A DNA stretch of 35,373 nt, taken from NCBI GenBank assembly GCA_021735165.1, contig JAIPHP010000014.1, positions 1 through 35,373 on the forward strand, written 5' to 3'. The position numbers were made by a program, and so were the translations under genes. The DNA comes from Candidatus Woesearchaeota archaeon (GTDB lineage Archaea > Nanobdellota > Nanobdellia > Woesearchaeales > 21-14-0-10-32-9). Below are positions 1 through 7,192 of the stretch, one piece after another. The notes beneath the pieces are model-generated. The model was not told the origin of the DNA. It ran no database searches and saw only the letters and a program-made list of their open reading frames with translations. The first letter of the stretch is position 1. Each line of letters begins with the position of its first letter.

Positions 1-84
1 ATAAGGCCACACATGGCTCTTAGATTTAATGTTCTGGAAACACCAGAACAAGCCTTTCAACGAAAGTTGAAAGCGGAGGTTTAA
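1..84 (+). CDS. C-terminal end of an integrase-core transposase (cut by window edge)
   Basis: The first 27 codons read in frame 1 to a TAA stop and carry RPHMAL followed by ETPEQAF and a basic end. This is the usual last stretch of rve/integrase-core transposases (IS481/IS3-like), where RPH-x-AL and a TP motif follow the catalytic Glu. The DDE residues lie outside the window, so activity cannot be judged. A second stop follows directly. A 17-codon ORF (88-141) and the sequence ACAGGATAACACA come next; the latter may be the right terminal inverted repeat, but its partner is not visible. The exact IS family is an inference. Confidence 0.55.
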   Translation: MRPHMALRFNVLETPEQAFQRKLKAEV

Positions 85-191
85 TAAATGATAAAACGAA
101 AAAAGGTATCGAAGGGAAATACTTACAGGATAACACACTAAAATGATAAATACATAACTTTTTTAATTTGCATTAATTACAAAAACAATAA

Positions 192-1568
192 ATGCATACA
201 AAATCAATTTTCATATTCAGAAGAGACCTAAGACTAGAAGACAACACAGCACTAATAAAAGCCCTAAAAGAAACAAAAGAAGTAATCCCCATATTCATAT
301 TCTCAGAAGAACAAATAAAAAACAACGAATACAAAAGCAACAACGCAATACAATTTATGATAAACTCATTAAAAGAACTAAAAGAAGAAATAGAACAAAA
401 AAACGGATACTTAAACATATTAAACGGAAACCAATACGAAATTATAAAAAAAATTCTAAGAGAAACCAAAGCACAAACAATATACCAAAACAAAGACTAC
501 ACACCATACAGCAAAAAAAGAGATGAACAAATAAAAAAAATATGTGAAGAAACAAACACAAGATTAATACTATGTACAGATTACGTCTTAAACTCTCCAG
601 AAGAAATACTAAAAGAAAATAAACAGCCATACACAATATTTACACCATACTACCGAAAAGCAATACAAAAAGAAACAAAAAAACCAGAAAAAACCAAAAA
701 TAAAAACTATTCAAAAATAAAACTAAAAGAGACAATAAACATAAAAGAACTAAAATACGAAAAAAATCCGAACATAAAACTAAAAGGAGGAAGAAAAGAA
801 GCACTAAAAATACTAAATAACATAAAAAACTATAACAACTACAAACAAGAAAAAGACATCCCTATAAAAGACGCAACAACGCACTTATCAGCACACATAA
901 AATTCGGAACAATAAGCATACGAGAAACATATCACAAAATAAAAAAAGAATTTGGAATAACACACGAACTAATACGCCAATTAATATGGCGAGACTTCTT
1001 CACACAAATAGCACACTACTTCCCTTATGTATTTGAAAAAAGTTTCCGTAAAAAATATGACAAAATAAAATGGGAAAATAACGAACAAAAATTCACTTCG
1101 TGGAAAAAAGGAGAAACAGGGTACCCTATAATAGATGCTGGAATGAAAGAATTGAACAAAACAGGATACATGCACAATAGAACAAGAATGATTGTCGCCT
1201 CATTTCTAATAAAAGATCTCAGAATAAACTGGCAATGGGGCGAAAAATATTTCGCACAAAAACTAATAGACTACGATCCCTCAATAAATAACGGAAACTG
1301 GCAATGGGCCGCATCAACAGGATGTGATTCTCAACCATACTTTAGAATATTCAACCCAACACTTCAACAACAAAAATTCGACCCTGAATGCAAATATATA
1401 AAAAAATGGATACCAGAACTAAAAGAACTAACACCAAAACAAATACACAAACTAACAGAGCGTATTAAACTAAAAAAAGAACACAACCAAACGCAATACC
1501 CTGATCCAATAATAGACCACTACAAAGAAAAAGAAAAAACTCTAAACATGTACAAAAGCATAGAATGA
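192..1568 (+). CDS. phr: Deoxyribodipyrimidine photolyase (class I CPD type)
   Basis: Light-driven repair of cyclobutane pyrimidine dimers by reduced FAD, in the cytoplasm. At 458 residues it has normal family length. The N-terminal antenna domain opens with FIFRRDLRLEDNTAL, the family signature. The FAD-binding half contains GYPIIDAGMKEL, YMHNRTRMIVASFL, NNGNWQWAASTG and the YFRIFNP block, in the order found in E. coli PhrB. Trp residues are present in SWKKG, INWQW and GNWQW, where the electron-transfer triad is expected. The CPD class is preferred over (6-4) from overall similarity; the antenna cofactor cannot be read from sequence. It starts at ATG 192 and follows a transposase remnant, so recent transfer is possible. 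It is a single gene with its own downstream neighbour 46 bp away. Confidence 0.93.
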   Translation: MHTKSIFIFRRDLRLEDNTALIKALKETKEVIPIFIFSEEQIKNNEYKSNNAIQFMINSLKELKEEIEQKNGYLNILNGNQYEIIKKILRETKAQTIYQNKDYTPYSKKRDEQIKKICEETNTRLILCTDYVLNSPEEILKENKQPYTIFTPYYRKAIQKETKKPEKTKNKNYSKIKLKETINIKELKYEKNPNIKLKGGRKEALKILNNIKNYNNYKQEKDIPIKDATTHLSAHIKFGTISIRETYHKIKKEFGITHELIRQLIWRDFFTQIAHYFPYVFEKSFRKKYDKIKWENNEQKFTSWKKGETGYPIIDAGMKELNKTGYMHNRTRMIVASFLIKDLRINWQWGEKYFAQKLIDYDPSINNGNWQWAASTGCDSQPYFRIFNPTLQQQKFDPECKYIKKWIPELKELTPKQIHKLTERIKLKKEHNQTQYPDPIIDHYKEKEKTLNMYKSIE

Positions 1569-1614
1569 AAAAAATACACAAAGGTTAAATAATAAAACTA
1601 CTTCTCTAAAAAAC

Positions 1615-2307
1615 ATGGTCAAAGAAATAACCAAAAAAGAACTTAACAAATTAGTCGAAAACTACGAAGCAACATGGAACTCACTATTCTACAACAGAGA
1701 CTTTGTTTTAAGAAAAGAACCAGACCCACACATAAAAAATATTCTTGAAGATTTAGAAACCCAAAAAATAAATGAAATAGCAAGTGCTCCATGCGGAGAT
1801 TACGTAAACGAAAAATTACTAGAAGAAAAAGGAATAACAGTGGAAGGATACGACATAAGCGAAATAGGAATAGAAAAAGCACAAAAAAGAACACAATCAG
1901 AAATACATAAATACGACATACTCCACAAAAAACTTCCAAAAATGTACCCTGCAATACTATGCTTTGATTTTACAGTACATCTCCCTGATGAACACCTCTT
2001 AGTATTTCTAGAAAACATAAAAAAAAGCTTAAGAAAAAACGGACGACTATACATAAACTTCCTAAACCCAGAAGATGAAACAACACTAATGCACGAACTA
2101 GACAAAAACAACATAACCCTAGTAAAAAACAACGAAGTAATTCTAAAATACAGAACCAAACCAGAAATAGAAAAACTAATAGAAAAAGCAGGACTAAAAA
2201 TAATATCAATACAAAATTATGAAAGAACAGACAAAGGCCACAAGGGATTCAGATCAAAAGTAGTACCACATACCCACAAAGGATACTGCGCAATACTGGG
2301 GAAATAA
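1615..2307 (+). CDS. SAM-dependent methyltransferase, class I, substrate unknown
   Basis: This 230-residue protein has a Rossmann-type methyltransferase core. Motif I is the slightly unusual ASAPCGDYVNEKL (around residue 60), followed by an acidic strand end in VEGYDISEIGIEKA, which would bind the SAM ribose. The motif IV region reads ILCFDFTVHLPDEHL, and the post-motif IV helix and strand GRLYINFLNP look normal. The substrate cannot be inferred; the nearest general resemblance is to Methyltransf_11/25 proteins. A TATA-like GGTTAAATAATAAAAC at about 1583-1598 lies about 25 nt upstream of the ATG, so the message is probably leaderless. Its stop codon abuts the end of a decayed DHFR gene on the other strand. 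Confidence 0.75.
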   Translation: MVKEITKKELNKLVENYEATWNSLFYNRDFVLRKEPDPHIKNILEDLETQKINEIASAPCGDYVNEKLLEEKGITVEGYDISEIGIEKAQKRTQSEIHKYDILHKKLPKMYPAILCFDFTVHLPDEHLLVFLENIKKSLRKNGRLYINFLNPEDETTLMHELDKNNITLVKNNEVILKYRTKPEIEKLIEKAGLKIISIQNYERTDKGHKGFRSKVVPHTHKGYCAILGK

Positions 2308-2438
2308 TTACTTTTTTCATAACTAATAAAAGAAAAACCATCTCTTCTATCAACATTTGAAACTTTCCAAAGCTCATTATTAAACTGAGGAAAATAAGCA
2401 TCTCCATCACATTCTTTATGAATTTGAGTTAATTCCAT
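2308..2438 (-). pseudogene. folA: Remnant of dihydrofolate reductase (C-terminal fragment)
   Basis: Read from 2438 downwards, the minus strand encodes MELTQIH, then GDAYFPQF, LWKV, RRDGFSFISYEK. This is the characteristic C-terminal block of DHFR (GDxxFP..., W..., F.YER). The N-terminal two thirds, with the NADPH and folate sites, are missing. The homology begins exactly where the dispersed repeat (2438-2563) ends. At the 3' end a run of six A (plus-strand T at 2312-2317) seems to have lost one base: one extra A would restore YEKK followed by TAA at 2308-2310, a normal DHFR terminus. The fragment lies downstream of thyA on the same strand, the usual thyA-folA order. A working DHFR elsewhere in the genome is not excluded. 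Confidence 0.7.
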
Positions 2439-2563
2439 TTTATTCGCATGCCAAAAATCAAAGATTTTTGTGCAGGTCAGGGTACGACAAAAACAAAGCT
2501 TTTGTGTACAATAAATGCAAAGCATTTATTTGTATTAAACTCCTTCCGCTAGCGCGCAATAAT
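2438..2563 (+). repeat. Dispersed multi-hairpin repeat, copy A
   Basis: It is about 90% identical over 122 bp to copy B at 16031-16152. It holds three hairpins: CAAAAATC/GATTTTTG with an AAA loop; ACAAAA/TTTTGT; and AATAAATGC (2510-2518) with GCATTTATT (2522-2530), a perfect 9-bp stem with loop AAA. Linkers TTCGCATGCC, CAGGTCAGGGTACGAC and TTTGTATTAAACTCC separate them, and it ends in CTAGCGCGCAATAA. It sits between thyA and the folA remnant and replaces the front of folA. Confidence 0.8.
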
Positions 2564-2578
2564 AACAGACATTCTAAA

Positions 2579-3691
2579 TCACCCTGTAGACATAGATCTT
2601 TCAATTTTGTCATAATGATTATCTTTGTAGCCTACAACTTCAAAATCGTAAAAGCTGACAGTATCCAATAACTCTTTTGCTGGTTTTCTGTTGTTAGAGT
2701 GTATTTTCAATTGAGCTTGAGGATATTTGTTTGTATCTCTTGCTAACTGCTCTAAAACTGCTGTTACATGATCAAAATCTTCTTTCCATTCTTCTTTAGG
2801 TTTTTTTGAATACCTATCAATCCAGTTCTTTATTTTCAAAAAATCCTCTGGTTTTTTCGCATCATGTAACCTGTCTTTAAGTTTTTCTAAATTATTTGAA
2901 TACCATTCTGCTTTTTCTTCTACACCGCAGTAAATATGCGCATCCACAATATCATGTGTGAATATCCCTGGTTTTAGACCTGCATATTCTGCTACAAAAA
3001 TACCTAGTAAGCCGTATTCCCCAATATTCATTGGAACACCTAAAAAAGAATCTGCACTTCTCTGGTTCATAACAATATCTAACCTATCATTCATAACAAC
3101 AAATTGATAACCTGTAGGACAAGGAGGAAGAGCCATATTATCTATTTCGTCAACTTTCCAAGATTCTACTTTTAGTCTTCTACTATCACTTCTATTTTTC
3201 GCAGCTTCAATAACATTAGCCAATTGATCTATATGCTCACCATTAGAACCGGTCCAATCTCTCCATTGAGCCCCGTAAGGTCTATCTAGTCCACCGACTT
3301 TTTTTCTGAATTCTTTGTCAGATTTAAGCTTATATTCAAACTCTTTGAACTCTTTTTCAAATTCATTAAAATTTAATTTTCTTCCTTCTTTTTTTAAATT
3401 ATGGTTGAAAAGATCTTTATTCCAGAAATTGCATTTGTTCTCAACCATATAATCAACATGTAATTGTCCATCATTCTCAGGACCCCTCATGAACCAGACC
3501 ATTTCATGAATTAACCCCCTATAAAATAATTTTTTAGTATTTATCAGAAGAACACCTTTTGAAAGATCAAATTTCATTGCTGCGCCAGTGTTTGCAATTG
3601 TTCCACCAGCTCGACTATCTTTAAATACAGAATTCTCATCAGAAAGAATCCAAAGTAAATAATCATGATATTCTTGATTCATATTATTCAT
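2579..3691 (-). CDS. thyA: Thymidylate synthase (ThyA type, with insertions)
   Basis: Makes dTMP from dUMP with methylene-tetrahydrofolate. The catalytic loop is LPPCPTGYQF, holding the nucleophile Cys (E. coli has PCH, so the neighbour differs), followed by NQRSADSFLGVPMNIGEY and a dUMP-binding THDIVDAHIY. The C-terminus DFEVVGY is typical. At about 370 residues it is some 100 longer than E. coli ThyA. The extra length is a charged insertion after the FWNKD region and a second between DAHIY and the QLKI strand. The ATG at 3691 is chosen because it is preceded by GGGGGTAA (Shine-Dalgarno) and a TATA box at 3731-3740; an upstream in-frame ATG at 3814 would place the TATA inside the gene. A folA remnant lies downstream. 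Confidence 0.92.
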   Translation of the reverse strand: MNNMNQEYHDYLLWILSDENSVFKDSRAGGTIANTGAAMKFDLSKGVLLINTKKLFYRGLIHEMVWFMRGPENDGQLHVDYMVENKCNFWNKDLFNHNLKKEGRKLNFNEFEKEFKEFEYKLKSDKEFRKKVGGLDRPYGAQWRDWTGSNGEHIDQLANVIEAAKNRSDSRRLKVESWKVDEIDNMALPPCPTGYQFVVMNDRLDIVMNQRSADSFLGVPMNIGEYGLLGIFVAEYAGLKPGIFTHDIVDAHIYCGVEEKAEWYSNNLEKLKDRLHDAKKPEDFLKIKNWIDRYSKKPKEEWKEDFDHVTAVLEQLARDTNKYPQAQLKIHSNNRKPAKELLDTVSFYDFEVVGYKDNHYDKIERSMSTG

Positions 3692-3730
3692 TAATTTACC
3701 CCCAATAATAAAACTGTTCAAGAACAACCA

Positions 3731-3740
3731 GTATTTAAAA
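3731..3740 (-). promoter_or_regulatory. TATA box of thyA
   Basis: The minus strand reads TTTTAAATAC, about 40 nt upstream of ATG 3691, leaving a short leader with the Shine-Dalgarno GGGGGT. It decides between the two possible thyA starts. Confidence 0.6.
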
Positions 3741-3841
3741 TTTTCTTTTGAAACAACTATAAAGTGATTACAAATCCGGAAAACATCCGGTTTTTTCGAA
3801 AAAATATAAATCATAATAAATGAATAAAAAAGATAAAAAAA

Positions 3842-4405
3842 TTAAATTTTCCCAACAAGATTCATGCCTGGCTTGAGTGTCTTTTCGCCTGGCTTCCAGT
3901 TAGCTGGGCAAACCTGTCCCGGATTTTCTCTTACGAACTTGCTCGCTTGTAATTTTCTAAGAATTTCATGAGCATTTCTTCCAACACTATTATCATGAAC
4001 ATCCATAGCGACAAGTTTTCTATCAGGATCAATTATGAAACTTCCTCTAAGACTTAGCCCTTCTTCTGGTAAATAAGTACCAAATTGTCTGCAAACTTTT
4101 CCTGTTGGATCAGCAAGCATCGGATACTTAATCTTTTTTATTGATTCAGAATGATCATGCCAAGCCTTGTGAACAAAAGCAGTATCTGTACTTACCGATA
4201 ATATTTCTGCACCTTCTTTTTTGAACTCATCATACAAATCAGCTGCATCACTAAGTTCTGTAGGACAAACAAATGTGAAATCTGCTGGGTAAAAAAGCAT
4301 TATAACCCATTTACCTTTATAATCACTTAACTTAACCTTTTTTGTTTCATCATTCTGAAAAGCTTCAACTTCAAAATCTTCAACTTTTTCTCCAATAAAA
4401 ACCAT
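3842..4405 (-). CDS. Typical 2-Cys peroxiredoxin (AhpC/Prx1 group)
   Basis: Reduces hydrogen peroxide and organic peroxides in the cytoplasm. The peroxidatic Cys is C47 in DFTFVCPTE, and the resolving Cys is C166 in GQVCPANW, near the end as in typical dimer/decamer 2-Cys enzymes. The active-site Arg is probably in SLRGSFIIDP. At 187 residues it has standard AhpC length, without a long thioredoxin extension. The start is supported by GGAGG seven bases upstream of ATG 4405 and A/T-rich TATA candidates near 4445-4470 (minus strand TTTTTAAAAGG and TATTTAATAAAA). It is transcribed away from ABCE1. No dedicated AhpF-like reductase is nearby, so its electron donor is unknown. Confidence 0.95.
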   Translation of the reverse strand: MVFIGEKVEDFEVEAFQNDETKKVKLSDYKGKWVIMLFYPADFTFVCPTELSDAADLYDEFKKEGAEILSVSTDTAFVHKAWHDHSESIKKIKYPMLADPTGKVCRQFGTYLPEEGLSLRGSFIIDPDRKLVAMDVHDNSVGRNAHEILRKLQASKFVRENPGQVCPANWKPGEKTLKPGMNLVGKI

Positions 4406-4506
4406 TTTATCCCTCCATCTTTCTTAGAAATCAGAACAAAAGGCCTTTTAAAAATTTTATTAAATACTTAAAAACAACAATCAAAAACAGCTAAACTGTT
4501 AAAAAA

Positions 4507-4517
4507 CCTTTATAAAC
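4507..4517 (+). promoter_or_regulatory. TATA box of the ABCE1 gene
   Basis: CCTTTATAAAC lies about 25 nt upstream of ATG 4539 with no Shine-Dalgarno between, pointing to a leaderless transcript. Confidence 0.6.
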
Positions 4518-4538
4518 ATTTGATGAATTCGTTATTCT

Positions 4539-6311
4539 ATGAAGAAAAGAATCATGATTGTAAAAAAAGAAAAATGCAACCCAGAAGGCTGCGGAGGATA
4601 CCTTTGCATGCGAGTAAGCCCTTCAAATAGAGCCGGCAAAGAAGCAATACTAAAAGATACTGATGGCAAAGTAAAAGTAAACGAAGAAGTAATAACTGAC
4701 GCAGACAGAATAGCAGCAAACAAATGCCCTTTTGGAGCACTAACCATGGTAAACCTTCCTGATGAACTAAACCAAGACCCAATACACAGATACCCTCCAA
4801 ACGGCTTTGCACTTTACAAATTACCAATACCAATATTTGGAAAAGTAGTTGGAATAATAGGAAGAAACGGAATAGGAAAATCCACCACATTAAATATACT
4901 AGCAGGCATTCTTAAACCTAATTTAGGAGAAGATGGAAAAAAAGCAACATACAAAGATCTAATTGAAAGATTCAAAGGAACAGAAGCACAAACATTCTTT
5001 GAAAAACTAGAAAAAAAAGAAATAAAAATAGCATACAAGCCACAAATGGTAGACCAAATACCAAAAGCATTCACTGGAACAGTAAATGAACTACTAAAAA
5101 AATCAGATGAAAAAAATGAATTAGATAAAATAATAGAAGAACTACAACTAAAAAACATACTAAATCATGACATAAAAGACATATCAGGAGGAGAACTACA
5201 AAGAGTAGCAATAGCAGCAACAGTACTAAAAAAGGCAAACCTATACATGTTTGATGAACCAACATCATATCTAGACATAAAACAAAGAATAAAAATAAGC
5301 AAATTCATAAAAAAACTAGCAAACGAAAACACAGCAGTACTAGTAATAGAACACGACCTAATAATCTTAGACTACATGACGGACCTAATACATCTAATGT
5401 ATGGACAAGAAGGAGCTTACGGAATATGCTCTTTAGCAAAAACAACAAAAGCAGGAATCAACACATACCTATCAGGATACATCACAGATGAAAACATGAG
5501 ATTTAGAGATCATGAAATAAAATTCGACAAACACGCCCAAGAAAAAGAACACAAATCAGAACAACTAACAAAATGGGAACAATTCAAATACAAAATAGGA
5601 CAATTCTCCCTAGACGTAGAACAAGGAAATATAGAAAGACACGACATAATAGGAATCCTGGGTGAAAACGGAATAGGAAAAACAACATTTGCAAAAATAA
5701 TCTCAGGACAAATAAAAGAAGAAGACCACATCACACAAAAAGAAACAAACCACGGAAAACTAAAAATCTCTTATAAACCTCAATACATAGAAAAAAACGA
5801 TGAACTAGTAATAATATATCTGAAAGAAGCAATGAAATACGACTTACAATTAATAAGACCACTACAAATAAAACAATTAATGAACAAAACATTAAATCAA
5901 TTATCAGGAGGAGAACTACAAAGAGTAGCAATCGCAAAATGTCTCTCAGAAGAAGCAGACATCTACCTAATGGACGAACCCTCCGCATACCTTGACGTAG
6001 AACAAAGACTAACAATAAGCAAAGCAATAAAAGAAATGATGATAGAAAAAGGAAAATCTGCAATAATAATAGACCACGACCTACTATTCATAGACTACCT
6101 ATCAAACAAAATACTAGTCTTCGAAGGAGAACCCGCAATCAAAGGAAAAACATCAGGACCACACCCAATGGAAAACGGAATGAATAGGTTCCTTAAAGAA
6201 CTCAACATAACATTCAGAAGAGACGAAGAATCACACCGTCCAAGAGTAAACAAAATAGGCAGCCAAAAAGATCAAGAACAAAAATCAAGTGGAAAACTAT
6301 ATTATTCCTAA
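4539..6311 (+). CDS. ABCE1/Rli1 ribosome-recycling ATPase with reduced Fe-S domain
   Basis: Splits ribosomes after termination together with aRF1/Pelota. Order: N-terminal ferredoxin-like domain (1-70), NBD1 with GIIGRNGIGKST and ISGGELQR...FDEPTSYLD, NBD2 with GILGENGIGKTT and LSGGELQR...MDEPSAYLDVEQR, then a C-terminal hinge with TFRRD and RPRVNK. Both ATP sites look intact, and 590 residues is normal. The odd part is the Fe-S domain. Canonical ABCE1 has eight Cys (CxPxxCxxxCxxxCP and CxxCxxCxxxCP). Here only C13, C18, C23 and C63 remain: the first CP is VSP (S27), and the second CxxCxxC is replaced by ITDADRIAAN. Those four are the ligand set of one cluster; the other set is gone. Own promoter, monocistronic, divergent from the peroxiredoxin. 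Confidence 0.96.
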   Translation: MKKRIMIVKKEKCNPEGCGGYLCMRVSPSNRAGKEAILKDTDGKVKVNEEVITDADRIAANKCPFGALTMVNLPDELNQDPIHRYPPNGFALYKLPIPIFGKVVGIIGRNGIGKSTTLNILAGILKPNLGEDGKKATYKDLIERFKGTEAQTFFEKLEKKEIKIAYKPQMVDQIPKAFTGTVNELLKKSDEKNELDKIIEELQLKNILNHDIKDISGGELQRVAIAATVLKKANLYMFDEPTSYLDIKQRIKISKFIKKLANENTAVLVIEHDLIILDYMTDLIHLMYGQEGAYGICSLAKTTKAGINTYLSGYITDENMRFRDHEIKFDKHAQEKEHKSEQLTKWEQFKYKIGQFSLDVEQGNIERHDIIGILGENGIGKTTFAKIISGQIKEEDHITQKETNHGKLKISYKPQYIEKNDELVIIYLKEAMKYDLQLIRPLQIKQLMNKTLNQLSGGELQRVAIAKCLSEEADIYLMDEPSAYLDVEQRLTISKAIKEMMIEKGKSAIIIDHDLLFIDYLSNKILVFEGEPAIKGKTSGPHPMENGMNRFLKELNITFRRDEESHRPRVNKIGSQKDQEQKSSGKLYYS

Positions 6312-6335
6312 AAATCGAACCAAACAACACAATTG

Positions 6336-6484
6336 ACAAAATAATGAAAATCGCTGCTCCGAGTCTGCTAAGAAACTAAAAGTTTCTTGCACACAGAAAT
6401 CAAAAATGATTTCTGAGCAGAACGAAGCATTACGACTCAGTCGCCAAGACAGGAGTTTCAGATTGTTCGCTAGCGCGCAATAAA
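6336..6484 (+). repeat. Dispersed multi-hairpin repeat, copy C
   Basis: It begins with AAAATAATGAAAATCGCTGC and TCCGAGTCT, shared with copy E (26334-26361). It carries AAGAAACT/AGTTTCTT with loop AAA (6370-6388), AGAAATCA/TGATTTCT with loop AAAA (6395-6414) and a small CGACT/AGTCG hairpin near 6433. It ends with TAGCGCGCAATAA at 6471-6483. It fills the gap between ABCE1 and the next gene. Confidence 0.75.
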
Positions 6485-6541
6485 AAGAAAATAACCAAGA
6501 ATTAGAAGAAATATTAAAGCCCTATAAAAAATAAAAACAAC

Positions 6542-7192
6542 ATGAAATCAAAAATCCTTCAAAACCTAATAAAAACAACACTTATAATAAGCTTAATCCT
6601 TATTATTCTATTAACCCCCTTTCTTTTCTTTTCATATAATGAACATCATTATGAATCTCAGGCAAAGCAAAACAACATTTACCAAAAACTTGGAGAACAA
6701 ACAGCAAGACAACAAAACAAAAACACAATAAACTTCCTCTTAGGAAAAGAAGAACTCAAAGGAAACTATACTCAAGCAGAAAAACAACACATGCAAGACG
6801 TAAAAAACATTTACACAACAATAAACGCAATAACAACAATATGCTTGCTCATAGCAATCTTAGGAATAATTTACTTCACAAAAAAAAGACAAGAAAAACA
6901 AATAATAAAATCACTAAAACAATCTTCAATAACAGTGCTTTTAATAGGAATACTAATTCTTATCTTAACACTGCTCAACTTTCAAAACACATTCACAGCA
7001 TTCCACAACATATTCTTCCCACAAGGAAACTGGCAATTCCCAATAAACAGCTTATTAATAACACTTTACCCAACCCAATTCTTCACAGACACAGCAACAT
7101 ACAGCTTTTTGACAAGCACAATAATATCCCTAATGACACTAACAATCACTTTTCTTCCCAAATACCAACCCCTATTTTCTTCAAAGAAATGA
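6542..7192 (+). CDS. DUF1461-family integral membrane protein
   Basis: A 216-residue protein with four predicted membrane helices: one near the N-terminus (about 10-32), one at 92-113, one at 128-147 and one near 185-205. Between helices 1 and 2 is a soluble loop with YNEHHYE and FLLGKEEL. After helix 3 comes AFHNIFFPQGNWQFP, SLLITLYPTQFF, matching the conserved tail of DUF1461 (TIGR01906) proteins, which have a fixed order of four helices and an HxxFFxxxxW motif. Function is unknown. TATA CCTATAAAAA at 6521-6530 lies about 20 nt upstream. Its last 47 bp overlap, tail to tail, the gene on the other strand. Confidence 0.7.
   Translation: MKSKILQNLIKTTLIISLILIILLTPFLFFSYNEHHYESQAKQNNIYQKLGEQTARQQNKNTINFLLGKEELKGNYTQAEKQHMQDVKNIYTTINAITTICLLIAILGIIYFTKKRQEKQIIKSLKQSSITVLLIGILILILTLLNFQNTFTAFHNIFFPQGNWQFPINSLLITLYPTQFFTDTATYSFLTSTIISLMTLTITFLPKYQPLFSSKK

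Noticed and set aside
2217-2525. Continuous 102-residue minus-strand ORF as an intact gene
   Set aside because: Its front is translated repeat DNA, its end runs antisense into the methyltransferase gene; only the middle is DHFR-like, so it is listed as a pseudogene.
3692-3814. Longer N-terminus of thyA from ATG 3814
   Set aside because: The extra 41 residues are hydrophobic and unlike ThyA, and the promoter TATA would lie inside the coding region.
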